From the NCBI RefSeq assembly GCF_018446385.1, contig NC_055987.1, forward strand, positions 9,881,705 through 9,945,704: 64,000 nt of DNA, written 5' to 3'. The notes beneath the pieces were generated by a model. That model was not told where the DNA came from, ran no database searches, and saw nothing but the letters and a program-made list of their open reading frames with translations. The number at the start of each line of letters is the position of its first letter. Position 1 is the stretch's first letter. Origin of the DNA: Zingiber officinale (lineage: Eukaryota; Streptophyta; Magnoliopsida; Zingiberales; Zingiberaceae). Positions 43,614 to 54,757 of the stretch are shown piece by piece. A program made the position numbers and the translations under genes.

Positions 43614-44363
43614 TGAATCCCGAATGAATCAATTGGCGAGGCGGCGTCGCTCTCTCGTTCAGGACGTATTCGTGCTACCGAAATGACGCCGATCGCAGGA
43701 TCGCAACGGAAGTCGGGCCGTGGAGAGGTGACCTTGACGCCCTCGACGTCAGTCGTAAGTGGACAACAAAAGTGGCTCCAAATATCGTAGAATCGTACCT
43801 TGGTGAAAGTGGGGCCTTTATATATAGTAGGGAGGAGGTGTCCTCAGCCCATAACTCAATATGGGCTTGTCAGAAGAGCTTACCTGACACCATAATGCTA
43901 CAGTCCGAGCACGTCTTTGATGGGACAGCGGAACCCTCTGTCATAAGATCCTGCGCATGGCTTGTTCATCGATCATACACGCTGTCAGAAGATGTTCCCT
44001 TATCCTTTTCTCTTCTTACTCCATGCCGAGTGTCCGGCCGGTCGGCAGTCCCCTTGCGTCCGGTCGATCATATGTGCTGGTCCACTTAGGAGATTCCCGG
44101 TAGTGTGCTCTGTGGACTGTTCGTAGTATTGCTACCTTATGCCTTAGGCCGAGCGGGCCACCCGCTCGGCCCTACGACCCTGTTCAACGAGCGTCGGAAC
44201 CTTGACTCCTCGCCGGGTGCCTTTGCTTCCGTTTAGAACCCAGTCGACCGATCGGTCCAATATACATCCGCTCGGCCAAACCTCTGGTTGACCTGTTACC
44301 TTTCAACCTCCATGTGGCGTTGACTTCCCTCAGAGGGGGGTCCTTGTTCTTACCGCGGGATCA
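43614..44363 (-). repeat. 3' LTR of Tat element 2
   Basis: 750 bp. About 96% alike by eye to 54200-54755 from GTCCTCAGCCCATA onward, but its first about 90 bp (the U5 end on -) barely match the other two LTRs, and about 60 bp around the GAGCTGGGGAGGGGCTC block are absent. Confidence 0.85.
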
Positions 44364-44365
44364 CT

Positions 44366-44380
44366 TGCCTCCCCCTCAAG
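44366..44380 (-). promoter_or_regulatory. polypurine tract of Tat element 2
   Basis: On - CTTGAGGGGGAGGCAAG lies directly before the 3' LTR start TGATCCCGCGG. It is the expected plus-strand primer for reverse transcription. Confidence 0.7.
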
Positions 44381-44730
44381 TCTAGTAGAAGGAGGCGATT
44401 AGTCCGACTGACTGGACCATCAGTTGGGTCGAGCGGCGTCCTGCAACTATCATCCGCTCGGAAACAAAGGGGGTAGCTAAAACGCTAGTCAACGGCCACA
44501 TTCCTCAACATCTCTTCGAAGTTTTCGCCAATCTCTATCATTAAGGTCAAGCACGCGCCCATTAAATGCGTTCCAGTGGTTGACTGCCACATGGCGGTGC
44601 TGCCGTCATCGTACGGCGGGGGGCGGCTTGGTGTTCTGATGGGATCGAGGCGGTTCGAAATGAACGGCGCGATGCATGCTCTGATTCTCGTGACCTGGAT
44701 CCAACGGTGGAGGCCGCTCGAGCTCCACCC

Positions 44731-44737
44731 TATAAAA
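44731..44737 (+). promoter_or_regulatory. TATA box of the antisense gene
   Basis: CCACCCTATAAAAGCTTC precedes by about 270 bp the ATG at 45009 of the antisense gene. It is a strong match and in the right direction. The 44381-44730 stretch before it is non-coding Tat 3' region. Confidence 0.55.
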
Positions 44738-45008
44738 GCTTCATTTTCTTTCCTTCGCCTCCCATCTGCTGTCGCGTGCCTTCCGATTCCTCATGCGTTC
44801 CAGACTTCCGGCGATCTTGCGCTTCTGTTTCCGGTGATCTCCGGTGCTCTTCCCTCGATCTTCCTCTTCGTTGTAAGGTTCTTCTTCTTTCTCTCTTTGG
44901 TTCTAGCGTTTTCTTTGCATTTCTTTCCCAAGTTTTCGCCCTCGAAATATTGTTTCGTTGCCATCTTCTTTTTACCTTTTGGCTTTTTTGATTCCGTCCG
45001 TTCGAACA

Positions 45009-46942
45009 ATGGCCCATTCCTCTCAACCCGAACACCAAACCCTTAGCCCATGGTATTATACCATGGAGTCGCGCTTCGATCGGCGCGAGCCGATGTCCTG
45101 ATTAATAGTTTTGACATTCCCTCTGACCTTGAAATCATCCTACCCACAGACTCCGCTCGGCCACACAAACCGCCGCGCGGAGCTTTTTGTGTTTTCCGCG
45201 ACCAGTTCACGGCCGATCTGCGATTTCCGATTCATCCCTTTATCATCGACGTTTGCAATTTTTTTGGCATTCCGCTCGGAAGCCTAGTTCCCAACATCTT
45301 CCGCCTTATATGCGATGTTGTCGTCCTTTTTAAAATCCATAACATTCCCCTCCGACCGGAGGTTTTCTACTATTTCTATTACCCTAAGCAGTCCGATCTG
45401 GGCACTTACATGTTCCAGGCTCGGCCCGGCTTAGTTTTCTTCAATAAACTTCCTTCTTCCAATAAGCATTGGAAAGAATTCTACTTCTACATTCGCCTTC
45501 CCGAGCGGGCTCCCTTCCGAACCCAATGGCAGGTCGGCCTTCCTCTCTCCCCAGAGCTCAAAAAGTTCAAGACCCGACCAGATTATCTCCACGCCGCCAA
45601 CATGCTCGCCGGTCTGCGGTTTGATATCAACAAATTTCTTCCAGAAGGTGTTATGTACATATTCGGGCTGAGTCCGATCAGAACACCCCTCCCAAGAGGC
45701 TTCGGTAAGAATTTCACTTGTACATTTGCCTTGCTTGCTAACTGATTTTTTCCTTTTCTGGGGAGTCGGCCGCTCAGGCTTCTCTCCCAGAGCCAGCGGC
45801 TGGCGCAAGTGCTAGCCAAGAGCCTTCCTCTCGGGGAGAGGGCTCCGTTCTGGAAGAAGAGCAGCCTCTCCAACAAAAGAGGCGCCGAGTGGAGACTCCC
45901 CTTCGGTCAGCCACGTCCGCGATTCAGCCGTCCGCCCGGCCCACTGCAAGCGCTCGCGGCAAGGCTGCAGAGGTCGAGGCTATTTTGTCCGACCGGACTC
46001 CATCTCAATTGGACGTGCCGACAGATCCTCTTGAGGCCGTTCCCGTCAACGTCCTTCCGCCCGCTTCCCGCCGAGTCCAACGTTCAACAATTTAATCCCA
46101 ATTTTCGGCGTCGGCCTCTGATCCTTCTCCGGCTTCCGCCCAGACGACCCCCGGTCGGCGCTGCACCGTCCGAGTCTCACTTCACCTCCCAGGCGATGAT
46201 TCCGTTCGGCAACTTGGCCAATAGCCACATGCAACAGGCCACCGGGGTAAGTGTATTTTTTCAAGTCCTTCACACATTCTCTCCGATCGACTTCTAACAA
46301 ATTTTCTTTTGTCAGAGATGGGTGGAGGAGATCACCGTTTGTAGTCGTCTAGCGATAGTGGATGCAGAATTGAAGAAGTTGAAGGCTCTGAGCGGCCCTT
46401 CCGGCTCACAAGGTCCATCATACGCCGAGCTACAAAAAGAGCTCAAAAAGGCTCAAGATTTGTTGGCGGCCGAGCAGAAGAAGACGCCCGATCAGGCCCA
46501 CGCTTTGGCCGAGCTCGAGCGCGTGAATAAATCTCTAGATCGCAAGATAAGCCTGGCGACCGAGCGGAAGAACATAGCTATCTCCGACTTGGAGAAGAAG
46601 AATGTTGAGGCTCGGGGCTTAGAGGAGAAGGTTAAAGAGCTGATGGACCAACTGGCCAACGAGAAGGTTGCCCGAACGGATGAGGTGGCAAAGCTCGAGG
46701 CTGCTTTACAAGAACATAAGGCAGCCACCGATGCTTCCCGAGCGGCCTTTAAAGAGTACCAAGAGGCCGAACCGAGCCGGGTCGCTGCCCTGAAACAGAA
46801 ATACATCCGTTCGGCCGAATTTTCGGAGAAGGTCTGCGAGCGGATGTACATGGCCTTCGAGCTTGCCATGAATGCCACGACAGAATACTTGAAGTCCAAG
46901 GGGCAACTTCCCGAGTCCGCCGTCATCCCGGCTAAGGACTAG
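45009..46942 (+). pseudogene. antisense gene of Tat element 2 (gypsy-type Transposase_28-like plus coiled coil), intron-containing
   Basis: Starts MAHSSQPEHQTLSPWY. After a frameshift near 45098 comes LINSFDIPSDLEIILP, FPIHPFIIDVCNFFGIPLGS and FRLICDVVVLFKIHNIPL, resembling the Pfam family called putative gypsy type transposon (PF04195). Exons about 45009-45704, about 45761-46246 (Pro/Ser/Glu-rich linker) and 46316-46942. The second intron (46247-46315) is canonical: GTAAGT...TTGTCAG, phase 0 on both sides. The first donor is GTAAGA, but the phase-matching acceptor reads TG for AG. Exon 3 is a long coiled coil (ELQKELKKAQDLLAAEQKK). Opposite-strand genes after pol are known in Tat elements such as maize Grande; their role is unknown. 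Frameshifts and stops in exons 1-2 suggest it is dead, while exon 3 is open for 206 codons. Confidence 0.75.
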
Positions 46943-47340
46943 GCGACACTTCTCAACAACATCCCGACGACGCTTTATGATTATATAGAATAGGAGTCGA
47001 TATGTAATTCTGCCGTTCGGCTTAAGACTGTCACTTTTTGTAACTCGGCCGTTCGGCCTTATTTTCTATAATGCTATGCCTTTTCCTTTGCTAATCCATA
47101 TGCGTGTTGTCCGCTCGGCTCGCTAACTGTCGTTTATGTTCGCCTGCTTCTCCTCGTAATTCTCCCCTCAGCCCACCTGTCTTGTGTTTGAAAGAGGTTT
47201 TTACGAAGTATTTCACGTGGATAGTCTGCTCGGATGAATGTATACTCTTTCGCAACTAAAATTTACGCTAGCTGTTCGCCAAGTACCTTTGGTTACCTGG
47301 CCGCTCGGCGAAACAACTCATCAGTCGCCTTTAGCCAACG
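46943..47340 (+). other. 3' flank of the antisense gene
   Basis: GC-moderate sequence with GTTCGGCTTAAG and GCCGTTCGGCCTTA words, no coding. It leads into the tandem array. Confidence 0.4.
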
Positions 47341-48990
47341 CAGCTCGAATTTTAACGTCGGAGCTCGACGGTCTTCCGCTCGGCGGGTTTATAGACGCCG
47401 GCTCGTCTCTCGATTTTTAACGTCGGAGCTCGACGGTCTTCCGCTCGGATGATTTATAGACGTCGGCTCGTCTCTCAATTTTTAACGTTGGAGCTCGGTG
47501 GTCTTCCTCTCGGCGGGTTTATAGACGCCGGCTCGTCTCTCGATTTTTAACATCGGAGCTCGACGGTCTTCCGCTCGGATGATTTATAGACGTCGGCTCG
47601 TCTCTCGATTTTTAACGTCAAAGCTAGACGGCCTTCCGCTCGGCGGGTTTATAGACTCCGGCTCGTCTCTCGATTTTTAACCTCAGAGCTCAACGATCTT
47701 CCGCTCGGATGATTTATAGACGCCGGCTCGTCTCTCGATTTTTAACGTCGGAGCTCGATGGCCTTCCGCTCGGCCAGACCTATCCGTTGAACGTCTTGAC
47801 TCTGACCTCCACCTTGGCATGATTTATAGACCCGGCTCGTCTCGATTTTTAACGTCGGGCTCGAAGGCCTTCCGCTCTGCGGGTTTATAGACGCCGGCTC
47901 GCGTCCTTTTTCCGCTCGGAGGGTTTATAGACGCCTGCTCGTCTCTCGATTTTTAACGTCGCTTCGGTCTTGGTTCAGGTTTATAGGCGCGGGTTTTTAA
48001 ACGGACTCGGCGGGTTTTTATGATCGTCTCGATTTTTAACGTCGGGCTCGGCGGAGCTCGGAGGGGGTATCGAGCTCCGTCGGGCTCGGCGGTCTTCCCT
48101 TCAGCGGGTTTAGTTTATACTCATCTATGGATTTTAACGTCGGAGCTCGGCGGTCTTCCGCTCGGAGGGTTTATAGCCGCCCGTCTCTCAATTTTTAACG
48201 TCGGATCTCGATGGTCTTCCGCTCGGAGGTTTATAAACGCGGCTCGTCTCTCGATTTTAACGTCGGAGCTCGGCGGTCTTCCGCTTGGAGGGTTTATAGA
48301 CGCTGCTCGTCTCGATTTTTAACGTCGGAGCTCGGCGGTCTTCCGCTCGGAGGGTTTATAGGGCTCGTCTCTCGATTTTAACGTCGAGCTCGACTATCTT
48401 CCGCTCACCGGCTCGTCTCTCGATTTTAACGTCGGGCTCGGCGGTCTTCCTTCGGATGATTTATAGGCCATTGCTCGTCTCGATTTTAACGTCAAAGCTC
48501 GGCGGCCTTCCGCTCGGCGGGTTTATAAACGCCGCGTCTCGATTTTTAATGTCGGAGCTCGGCGGTCTTCCGCTTTGAGGGTTTATAGGCGGCTTGTCTC
48601 GATTTTAACGTCGAGCTCGGCGGTCTTTGAGGGTTTATAGGCGGCTCGTCTCGATTTTAACGTTGTGAGCTCGGCGGTCTTCCGCTCGGCGGGTTTATAA
48701 GTCGGCTCGTCTCTCGATTTTAACGTCGGAGCTCGGCGGTCTTCCGCTCGGCGGGTTTATAGGCGTCGGCTCGTCTCTCGTCCGCTCGACGGGTTTATAG
48801 GCTCGTCTCTCGATTTTTAGCTCGGCGGTCTTCCACTCGGAGGGTTTATAGACTCGTCTCGATTTTTAACGTTGGAGCTCGGCGGTCTTACGCTCGGTGG
48901 GTTTATAGACCTCGGCTCGTCTCTCGATTTTAGACGCCGGCTCGTCTCGATTTTTAACGTCGGAGCTCGATGGCCTTTAAGGCTAATTTT
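47341..48990 (-). repeat. tandem array, about 65-bp unit, about 25 copies, 3' of Tat 2 pol
   Basis: Unit on +: CGTCGGAGCTCGACGGTCTT, CCGCTCGGCGGGTTTATAGA, CGCCGGCTCGTCTCTCGATT, TTTAA (47355 to 47420 is exactly 65 bp). Many units are shortened by small deletions, mostly after 47820. The array ends about 90 bp past the end of the integrase frame on -. Open frames in it (47234-47452, 48020-48322, 48872-49066) are repeat artefacts. Confidence 0.9.
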
Positions 48991-49079
48991 AACGGGCGAA
49001 GCTATTTGCCCTCTTATCATTTTGCTTCCTGCATTACAAGGACATAGGCGACCAAAACATATGTAAAATTACATCAGCG

Positions 49080-50210
49080 CACTCTCACCCATCTCAATAC
49101 GGCTGGAGATGATTCGCGCTTCAAAGGAGCCTCCAGCTTGCCGACGTCGCCGACCGGCTTTAGTTTTTTCCAGACGAGGTCGCCAACTTGGAATGCTCTA
49201 GGGATCACGCGCTGGTTGTAGTTCTGCTTCATTTTTTGCCGATACGCCATCAGCCGGACGGACGCCTTGGCTCGTTCCTCGTCGACCAAATCCAGCTCCA
49301 TGTTCCTCCGCTCGGCGTTATCATCATCATAATTCTGGATCCTGACGGACTCGACACCAACTTCAACCGGGATCACCGCTTTGCCGCCATACACCAAATG
49401 GAATGACGTGACGCCCGTTCCTTCCTTTGGGGTCGTGCGGATGGCCCATAAGACGCCCGGTAGCTCGTCCACCCAGCTCCCTCCCATGTGATCAAGCCGA
49501 GCCCGAAGAATGCGCAGAATCTCCCGATTGGCTACTTCCGCTTGGTCGTTGCTCTGGGGATACGCCACGGAAGTAAAGTGTTGCTCGATGCCATAACTTT
49601 CGCACCATTCTTCAAGCTGCTTCCCTTCGAACTGTTGTCCGTTATCTGATACGAGTCAGCGAGGGATGCCGAACCGACAGATTATATGCTGCCAGATAAA
49701 CTTCTTGACCATCTGCTAGGTGATCTTGGCTAGTGGCTCAGCTTCCACCCATTTGGAAAAATAGTCGACCGCCACTAGTAGAAACTTCCGCTGTCCGGTC
49801 GCCATAGGAAACGGACCCACAATATCCATTCCCCATTGGTCAAACGGACAAGACACGTTAGCTGTTTTCATTTCCTCCGCCGGTCGGTGGGAGAAGTTGT
49901 GATACTTCTGGCAGGAAAGGCACGTCGCGACGGTCCGAGCGGCGTCTGCTTGCAAGGTTGGCCAAAAGTATCCGGCCAGCAGGATCTTCTTAGCCAACGA
50001 TCGTCCGCTCGGATGCCCTCCGCACGATCCTTGATGTACTTCTTGGAGGATGTACGTCACGTCTTCCAAGCTCACGCATTTCAAAAGCGAGCGAGAGAAA
50101 GCCTTCTTGTAGAGTTGGTCTCCGATAAGCGTGAACCGACCGGCTCTCCTTCTTAACAGTTGGGCTTCATCCCGATCGGACGGTGTAGCATCCGAGCGGA
50201 GAAACTCCAT
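49080..50210 (-). pseudogene. Tat element 2 integrase
   Basis: Zinc finger with H59, H66, C97, C100 (EVHQGSCGGHPSG, ATCLSCQKYHN). Core Asp in WGMDIVGPFPMATGQ (about 49826), second Asp in LVSDNGQQF (about 49640), Glu in ANREILRILRARLDHMGG. The C-terminal part ends KPVGDVGKLEAPLKRES, then decays. It would insert element cDNA into chromosomes. A stop at 49714-49716 and another before LVSDNG break the frame, though the three catalytic residues are still encoded. It is the better-preserved partner of 10846-13244. Confidence 0.88.
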
Positions 50211-50433
50211 GATGGGTGTCCTCTAATCGCTCGGAAACGCGAGGCCTTCCATCCGGTCGACGTGCGCCACCAAAGATACTTGTTCAATTGGCTGCTGGAT
50301 GACGACTGGCGTTATTGAACTTGCGAGTTTGCTAACTGATTATCCGCTCGGGTATCTTACGGATAATGACTTCTGAAATTAGCCTTGAGCTTTTGAAGGC
50401 TTCCATGTAGAGTTTGAGCCGGCGTTGTTAATC

Positions 50434-51301
50434 TCAAAGGTGCACGAGCAAGCGAGAATCAATCTGTCGGGCGGCCAAGTATAAGGGTCTCATACTGCCT
50501 CGTTGTAGCTCTATAATCCAGAGACGGATAAGTGCATCTTTTCTTCTTGAGGAGAGAGTAGCAATATTCCGATCCCGAGCCGAGTGGACGATCCGTCCAC
50601 AAATATTTTCCACATAGCTCCGGGCTCTGCCTTTGCACTTCGGTGATAAAATCGGCCAAGGATTGCGAGGTTGATCTTGAATATCAAATTCGCTCAACTC
50701 CGTTGTCCATTTGATGAGCCGACCGGAAACAACACTCTTCCCAAAGGGTTGTTCATCCGGACGATGATAGTATGAGCCAAGAAATAAGGGCGGAGGCGCC
50801 GAGCGGCAGCTTCTCGAGCCCGGTGTAGCGAGATTCTGCGTCCTTTAAAATATGACTTAAGAAATACACGGGTTCTTCTCCGCTCGCCCTTACTAATGCC
50901 GAGCCCACTGCTTGCTCGGTCGAAGATAAGTAAATACAGAGTGGCTCACCCACAGTTGGCTTGGCTAACACAGGCAGAGAATTAAGATATGCCTTCAATT
51001 CTTCAAACGTCCGATCGCATTCTTCATCCCAATGGAACTTGGTAGCCTTTCGCAAGATTTTAAAAAACGGGAGACTCCGATCGGCCGTCTTCAAGATGAG
51101 TTTGGACAATGCTGTTATCCGACCGGTCAAGCGCTGTACTTCCCTGGTATTTCTTGGAGGCGGCATATCTTGTAATGCTTTCACCTTGCTGGGATTTGCC
51201 TCGATGCCCCGCTCGGTCACTATGTAGCCCAGGAAACACCCGCCTTTTGCTCTGAACAGACACTTCTGAGGGTTCAGCTTAACTCCATACCTCCTCAGCG
51301 T
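50434..51301 (-). pseudogene. Tat element 2 RNase H region
   Basis: First part 50753-51220: TERGIEANPSKVKALQDMPP, TFEELKAYLNSLPVLAKP, EPLCIYLSSTEQAVGSALV, SHILKDAESRY, the RT connection and first RNase H fold. Then TELSEFDIQDQPRN in another frame, the linker to the second RNase H domain seen in Tat elements, which decays after that (50211-50433 barely readable: AHLRLTTPAQTLHGSL-like scraps). Frameshifts at several points. Confidence 0.8.
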
Positions 51302-52021
51302 TCAGAAAGTCTCCTCCATGTCTTTAAAGAGATCTGTCGATCGAACAGACTTGATGAGAATATCGTCCACGTACACTTCCAAATTTCGTCCGATCTGCTC
51401 CTTGAACACTTTATTCATCAAGCGCTGGTAGGTTGCCCCTGCGTTCTTCAGTCCAAACGGCATCACATTGTAGCAGTACGTGCCGTCGGCTATAACGAAG
51501 CTAACCTTCTCTTGATCTTCTCGGGCGAGCGGCACTTGATGGTAGCCCTGATAAGCGTCGAGCATGCATATCAACTCGCAGCTGGCTGTAGAGTCCACCA
51601 GTTGATCGATTCGGGGTAGAGGATAAAAATCCTTCGGGCACGCTTTGTTGAGATCCCGGAAATCGATGCACACTCTCCACTTGTTGCCCGGCTTGGAGAC
51701 TAGTACAACATTCGCTAGCCAACTCGGGAACTGAACCTCGCATATGTGGTCGGCCTCCAGGAGCTTCTCGACCTTCGCTCGGATGATGACCTTCTGTTCG
51801 GCACTGAAATCCCTTTTTCTCTGCTTCACCGGCCGAGCGTCTGGTCGGACGTGGAGCTCATGCTGCGCTATACTTGACGAAATTCCAGGCAGCTCATGCG
51901 TCGACCATACGAAGACATCACAGTTTCTCTGGAGGCATTTGATCACCTCCTCTTTCTGGCTTGCCTCCAGATCGGCTGCAATGAATGTGGTGGCCTCCGA
52001 TCGGGTGGGGTGAATCTGCAC
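51302..52021 (-). pseudogene. Tat element 2 reverse transcriptase
   Basis: A clean 239-codon stretch: HELPGISSSIAQHELHV, WRVCIDFRDLNKACPKDFYP, CMLDAYQGYHQVPLAREDQE, YCYNVMPFGLKNAGATYQRL, and the catalytic YVDD at about 51362-51373 (LEVYVDDILIKSV). This is a typical Tat-type RT. A stop at its end and the frameshifts around it prevent a full polyprotein. The best-preserved pol domain in the window. Confidence 0.9.
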
Positions 52022-52500
52022 TTTCTCTTTTTCTTCATAAACCGAGTGGGTGGTTTTTCAATTATAGCGTTCACCTCGATCCGCGGCGTCTTCCGGGCGG
52101 CATTAGCTTCAGCTCGGATCATCTCGACGTAGCATCGCCGAGCCGCCAGCTGGTCTCCTCGTACTTCTCCCACTTTATCTTCTACCGGGAAGTTTATTTT
52201 CTGATGGAAGGTTGGCAGTCCGCATCCTTCTGAGCAGCTCTTCTCCCAGCGAAATAGCCAGTCGGACTTGTCCGACCGGCAGAACTTCGTTGCCCGTAAA
52301 CCCATAGAGGGGGTTGTCATGGGCTGCAGCTCGGCTCGATCAATTTGTAGTTGGTCGAAGGCCTTTTTGAATATGATATTGACCGAGCTTCCTGTATCAA
52401 TGAAAACGTGGTGAATAGTGTAGTTGACTATTACCGCTTTGATGAGGAGAGCGTCGTCATGCGGCACTTTGACTCCCTCCAAGTCCCTGGGCCCGAAGTT
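52022..52500 (-). pseudogene. Tat element 2 protease
   Basis: Aspartic protease motif VFIDTGSSVNIIF with DTGSS at about 52384-52398, preceded by DDALLIKAVIVNYTIHH. A frameshift after MGLRATKFC moves the rest, and INFPVEDKVGEVRGDQLAAR returns further on. It would cut the polyprotein. Broken. Confidence 0.8.
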
Positions 52501-53900
52501 GATTTCAGGGCCGCTCGCCCGTTCTTGGCTACATCCGACCGCATGGATCTGAAGCTGCCTGACGCTCGCCTTTCTTGCTCTGTTGGAGTCGCCTCCGGTC
52601 GGCCCACCAGCAATAATGTTGATTTCGCCTCGGGAAGTATTACTTCTATTTTCTTCTTCCCGAGCGAATGGCCTAGGCTGCTCCTTAGACCTCCGGGGAT
52701 TGCCCTCACGCCTCGGAGTATGGTGCCGCTCGGGAGTTTGTCTTTGCCGCCTATCGGATATCATCTGATCGGCTTCACGAGGGCGTTGTCACCTGTCGGA
52801 CGATGGCGACCGACGGTGGCCACCCCGGGGCACGGGATGGGCAATCAGGGGTAGGCTCCGGCAATCTCTTGTATTGTGAGTATCTGTCTGGTGAAATGAG
52901 CAAAACATTGGGGTCCATACCTTCTTTTTAGGCTTGGGCCGCTCGGTAGACACTTCTTGAATGGCGTGGGATTTGGCATGTTGTTGGGGGCGAGCTGCTT
53001 CGGCTCGCGGTCCTCTAGGCGGCTGATGAGCATTGTGCGACCTTCGTTCGGCAGGGGGCGCCCGCTCGATTGGTGCTTCCTTCCTTCGGGCCGCTTGGGC
53101 TTCCTCCACATTGATGTATTCATTGGCCCGGTGTAGCATATGATCGTAGTCTCAGGCCGACTTCCGAATGAGCGAGCGGAAGAAGTCCCCGTCCACGAGG
53201 CCTTGCATAAATGCGTTCATCATTGTCTCGGAGGTGGCCGTTGGAATGTCCATGGCCACCCGGTTGAATCGCTGGATATAAGCTCTGAGCGACTCTCTGG
53301 GCTCTTGCTTGATGGCGAATAGGCTCACACTAGTCTTCTGGTAGCACCGACTGCTTGTAAAATGGTGGAGGAAGGCCGTGCGGAAGTCTTTGAAACTTGT
53401 GATGGATCCGTCCGGCAACCTCCGAAACCACCGTTGAGCTGATCCCGAGATGGTAGTAAGGAAAACCCGACACTTCACTCCATCTGTGTATTAATGAAGG
53501 GTAGCTGTGTTGTCGAACTTACCCAAATGATCGTCCGGGTCGGTGGTTCCATTGTATTCACCGATCGCCGGGGGCACATAGTGCTTTGGCAGAGGGTCTC
53601 GTCCGCTCGGGGGGCCTTGCCTTTTCTGTTGTCTCGTATTGGTATTTCATCTGATGAAGATCCTCGATCACGATTCACTACTGCGGCTTCAGGAGGCGTG
53701 CGGAATAAGGCCCGATGAAATGGAACCGTGGCATGAGGTGCTTCCGCTCGGCCCCCTGATGCTGATGTCGCTTGTTGTACAATCCGCTCGGCTTGCGACT
53801 TTTGTCTCTGTTCCACAAGCTTAGCGGCTCTTGTCTCGATCAAAGCGTCGAGCACTTCTGTGGAGAGCATCACCGAGTGCAGTCGTCCAGCCTCGTCCAT
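52501..53900 (-). pseudogene. Tat element 2 Gag
   Basis: Starts at the ATG 53900 with MDEAGRLHSVMLSTEVLDAL. After a frameshift near 53475 comes the Retrotrans_gag block FLTTISGSAQRWFRRLPDGS, ITSFKDFRTAFLHHF, RESLRAYIQRFNRVAMDIP. Then, after a TGA at 53152, YDHMLHRANEYINVEEAQAA and a Cys/His box CSFHQTDTHNTRDC (about 52870-52915). A TGA at 52789 stands in SDR-QRPREADQ. It would form the particle and bind RNA. Two of the breaks fit CGA-to-TGA. Confidence 0.85.
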
Positions 53901-53924
53901 TGCTTCCGATCGGATGCAGGAGCG

Positions 53925-53944
53925 TTCCCACAGACGGCGCCAAA
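53925..53944 (-). promoter_or_regulatory. primer-binding region of Tat element 2
   Basis: On - TTTGGCGCCGTCTGTGGGAA follows the LTR end GGATCAA. Same block as 3697-3716 in Tat element 1. Confidence 0.7.
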
Positions 53945-53945
53945 T

Positions 53946-54755
53946 TGATCCTGTCTGAACGCTGAATCAACCGACGCTGGGCACGTGGCGCTCTCCTCGT
54001 TGCTGACGTAGATCCCCGACCGGTCACACGGAGCTCCGGCGAACCTGCAAGGAAGTCGGGCCGGGAAGAGGTTCCCGGCGACGACCCTCCGACGCTCAAG
54101 TCAGGTAAGTGGACAATAAAGAAGTGGCTCTAAATATCGTAGAATGCGTAGAATGCGTACCTCCGGTGAAGTGTGAGGCCCTTTATATAGAGCTGGGGAG
54201 GGGCTCACGCACACATACCGAGGTGAATACGTGTCCTCAGCCCATACCTCAATATGGGCTTGTCAGAAGAGCTTACCTGACACCATAATGCTACAGTCCG
54301 AGCACGTCTTTGATGGGACAGCGGAACCCTCTGTCATAAGATCCTGCGCATGGCTTACTCATCGAACATACCCGCTATCAGAAGATGTTCCCTTGTCCTT
54401 TTCTCTTCTTACTCCATGCCGAGTGTCCGGCCGGTCGGCAGTCCCCTTGCGTCCGGTCGGTCATATGTGCTGGTCCACTTAGGAGATTCCAGGTAGTGTG
54501 CTCTGTGGACTGTTCGCAGTATTGCTACCTTTGCCTTCGGCCAAGCGGGTCACCCGCTCGGCCCTACGACCCTGTTCAACGAGCGTCGGAACCTTGACTC
54601 CTCGCCGGGTGCCTTTGCTTCCGTTTAGAACCCGGTCGACCGGTCGGTCCAATATACATCCGCTCGGCCAAACCTCTGGTTGACCTGTTACCTTTCAACC
54701 TCCACGTGGCATTGACTTCTCTCAGAGGGGGGTCCTTGTTCTTATCGCCGGATCA
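53946..54755 (-). repeat. 5' LTR A of Tat element 2 (inner)
   Basis: TGATCCTGTCTG...GCCGGATCA, 810 bp, adjacent to the primer site. Joined to LTR B by only the two bases CT. Confidence 0.88.
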
Positions 54756-54757
54756 CT

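Noticed and set aside
44576..45046. 156-aa hydrophobic + frame upstream of the antisense gene
   Set aside because: It spans the TATA box and pyrimidine-rich leader; hydrophobicity comes from CT-rich sequence. The likely start is the ATG at 45009 in another frame.
47234..49066. Several + frames with repeated LDGLPLGGFI-like blocks
   Set aside because: They are translations of the 65-bp tandem unit; unit length and deletions shift the frame, so no protein is kept.
52351..52854. 167-aa + frame over the Tat protease/Gag region
   Set aside because: Shadow of the gag/protease frame on -, where DTGSS and the Cys/His box are found.
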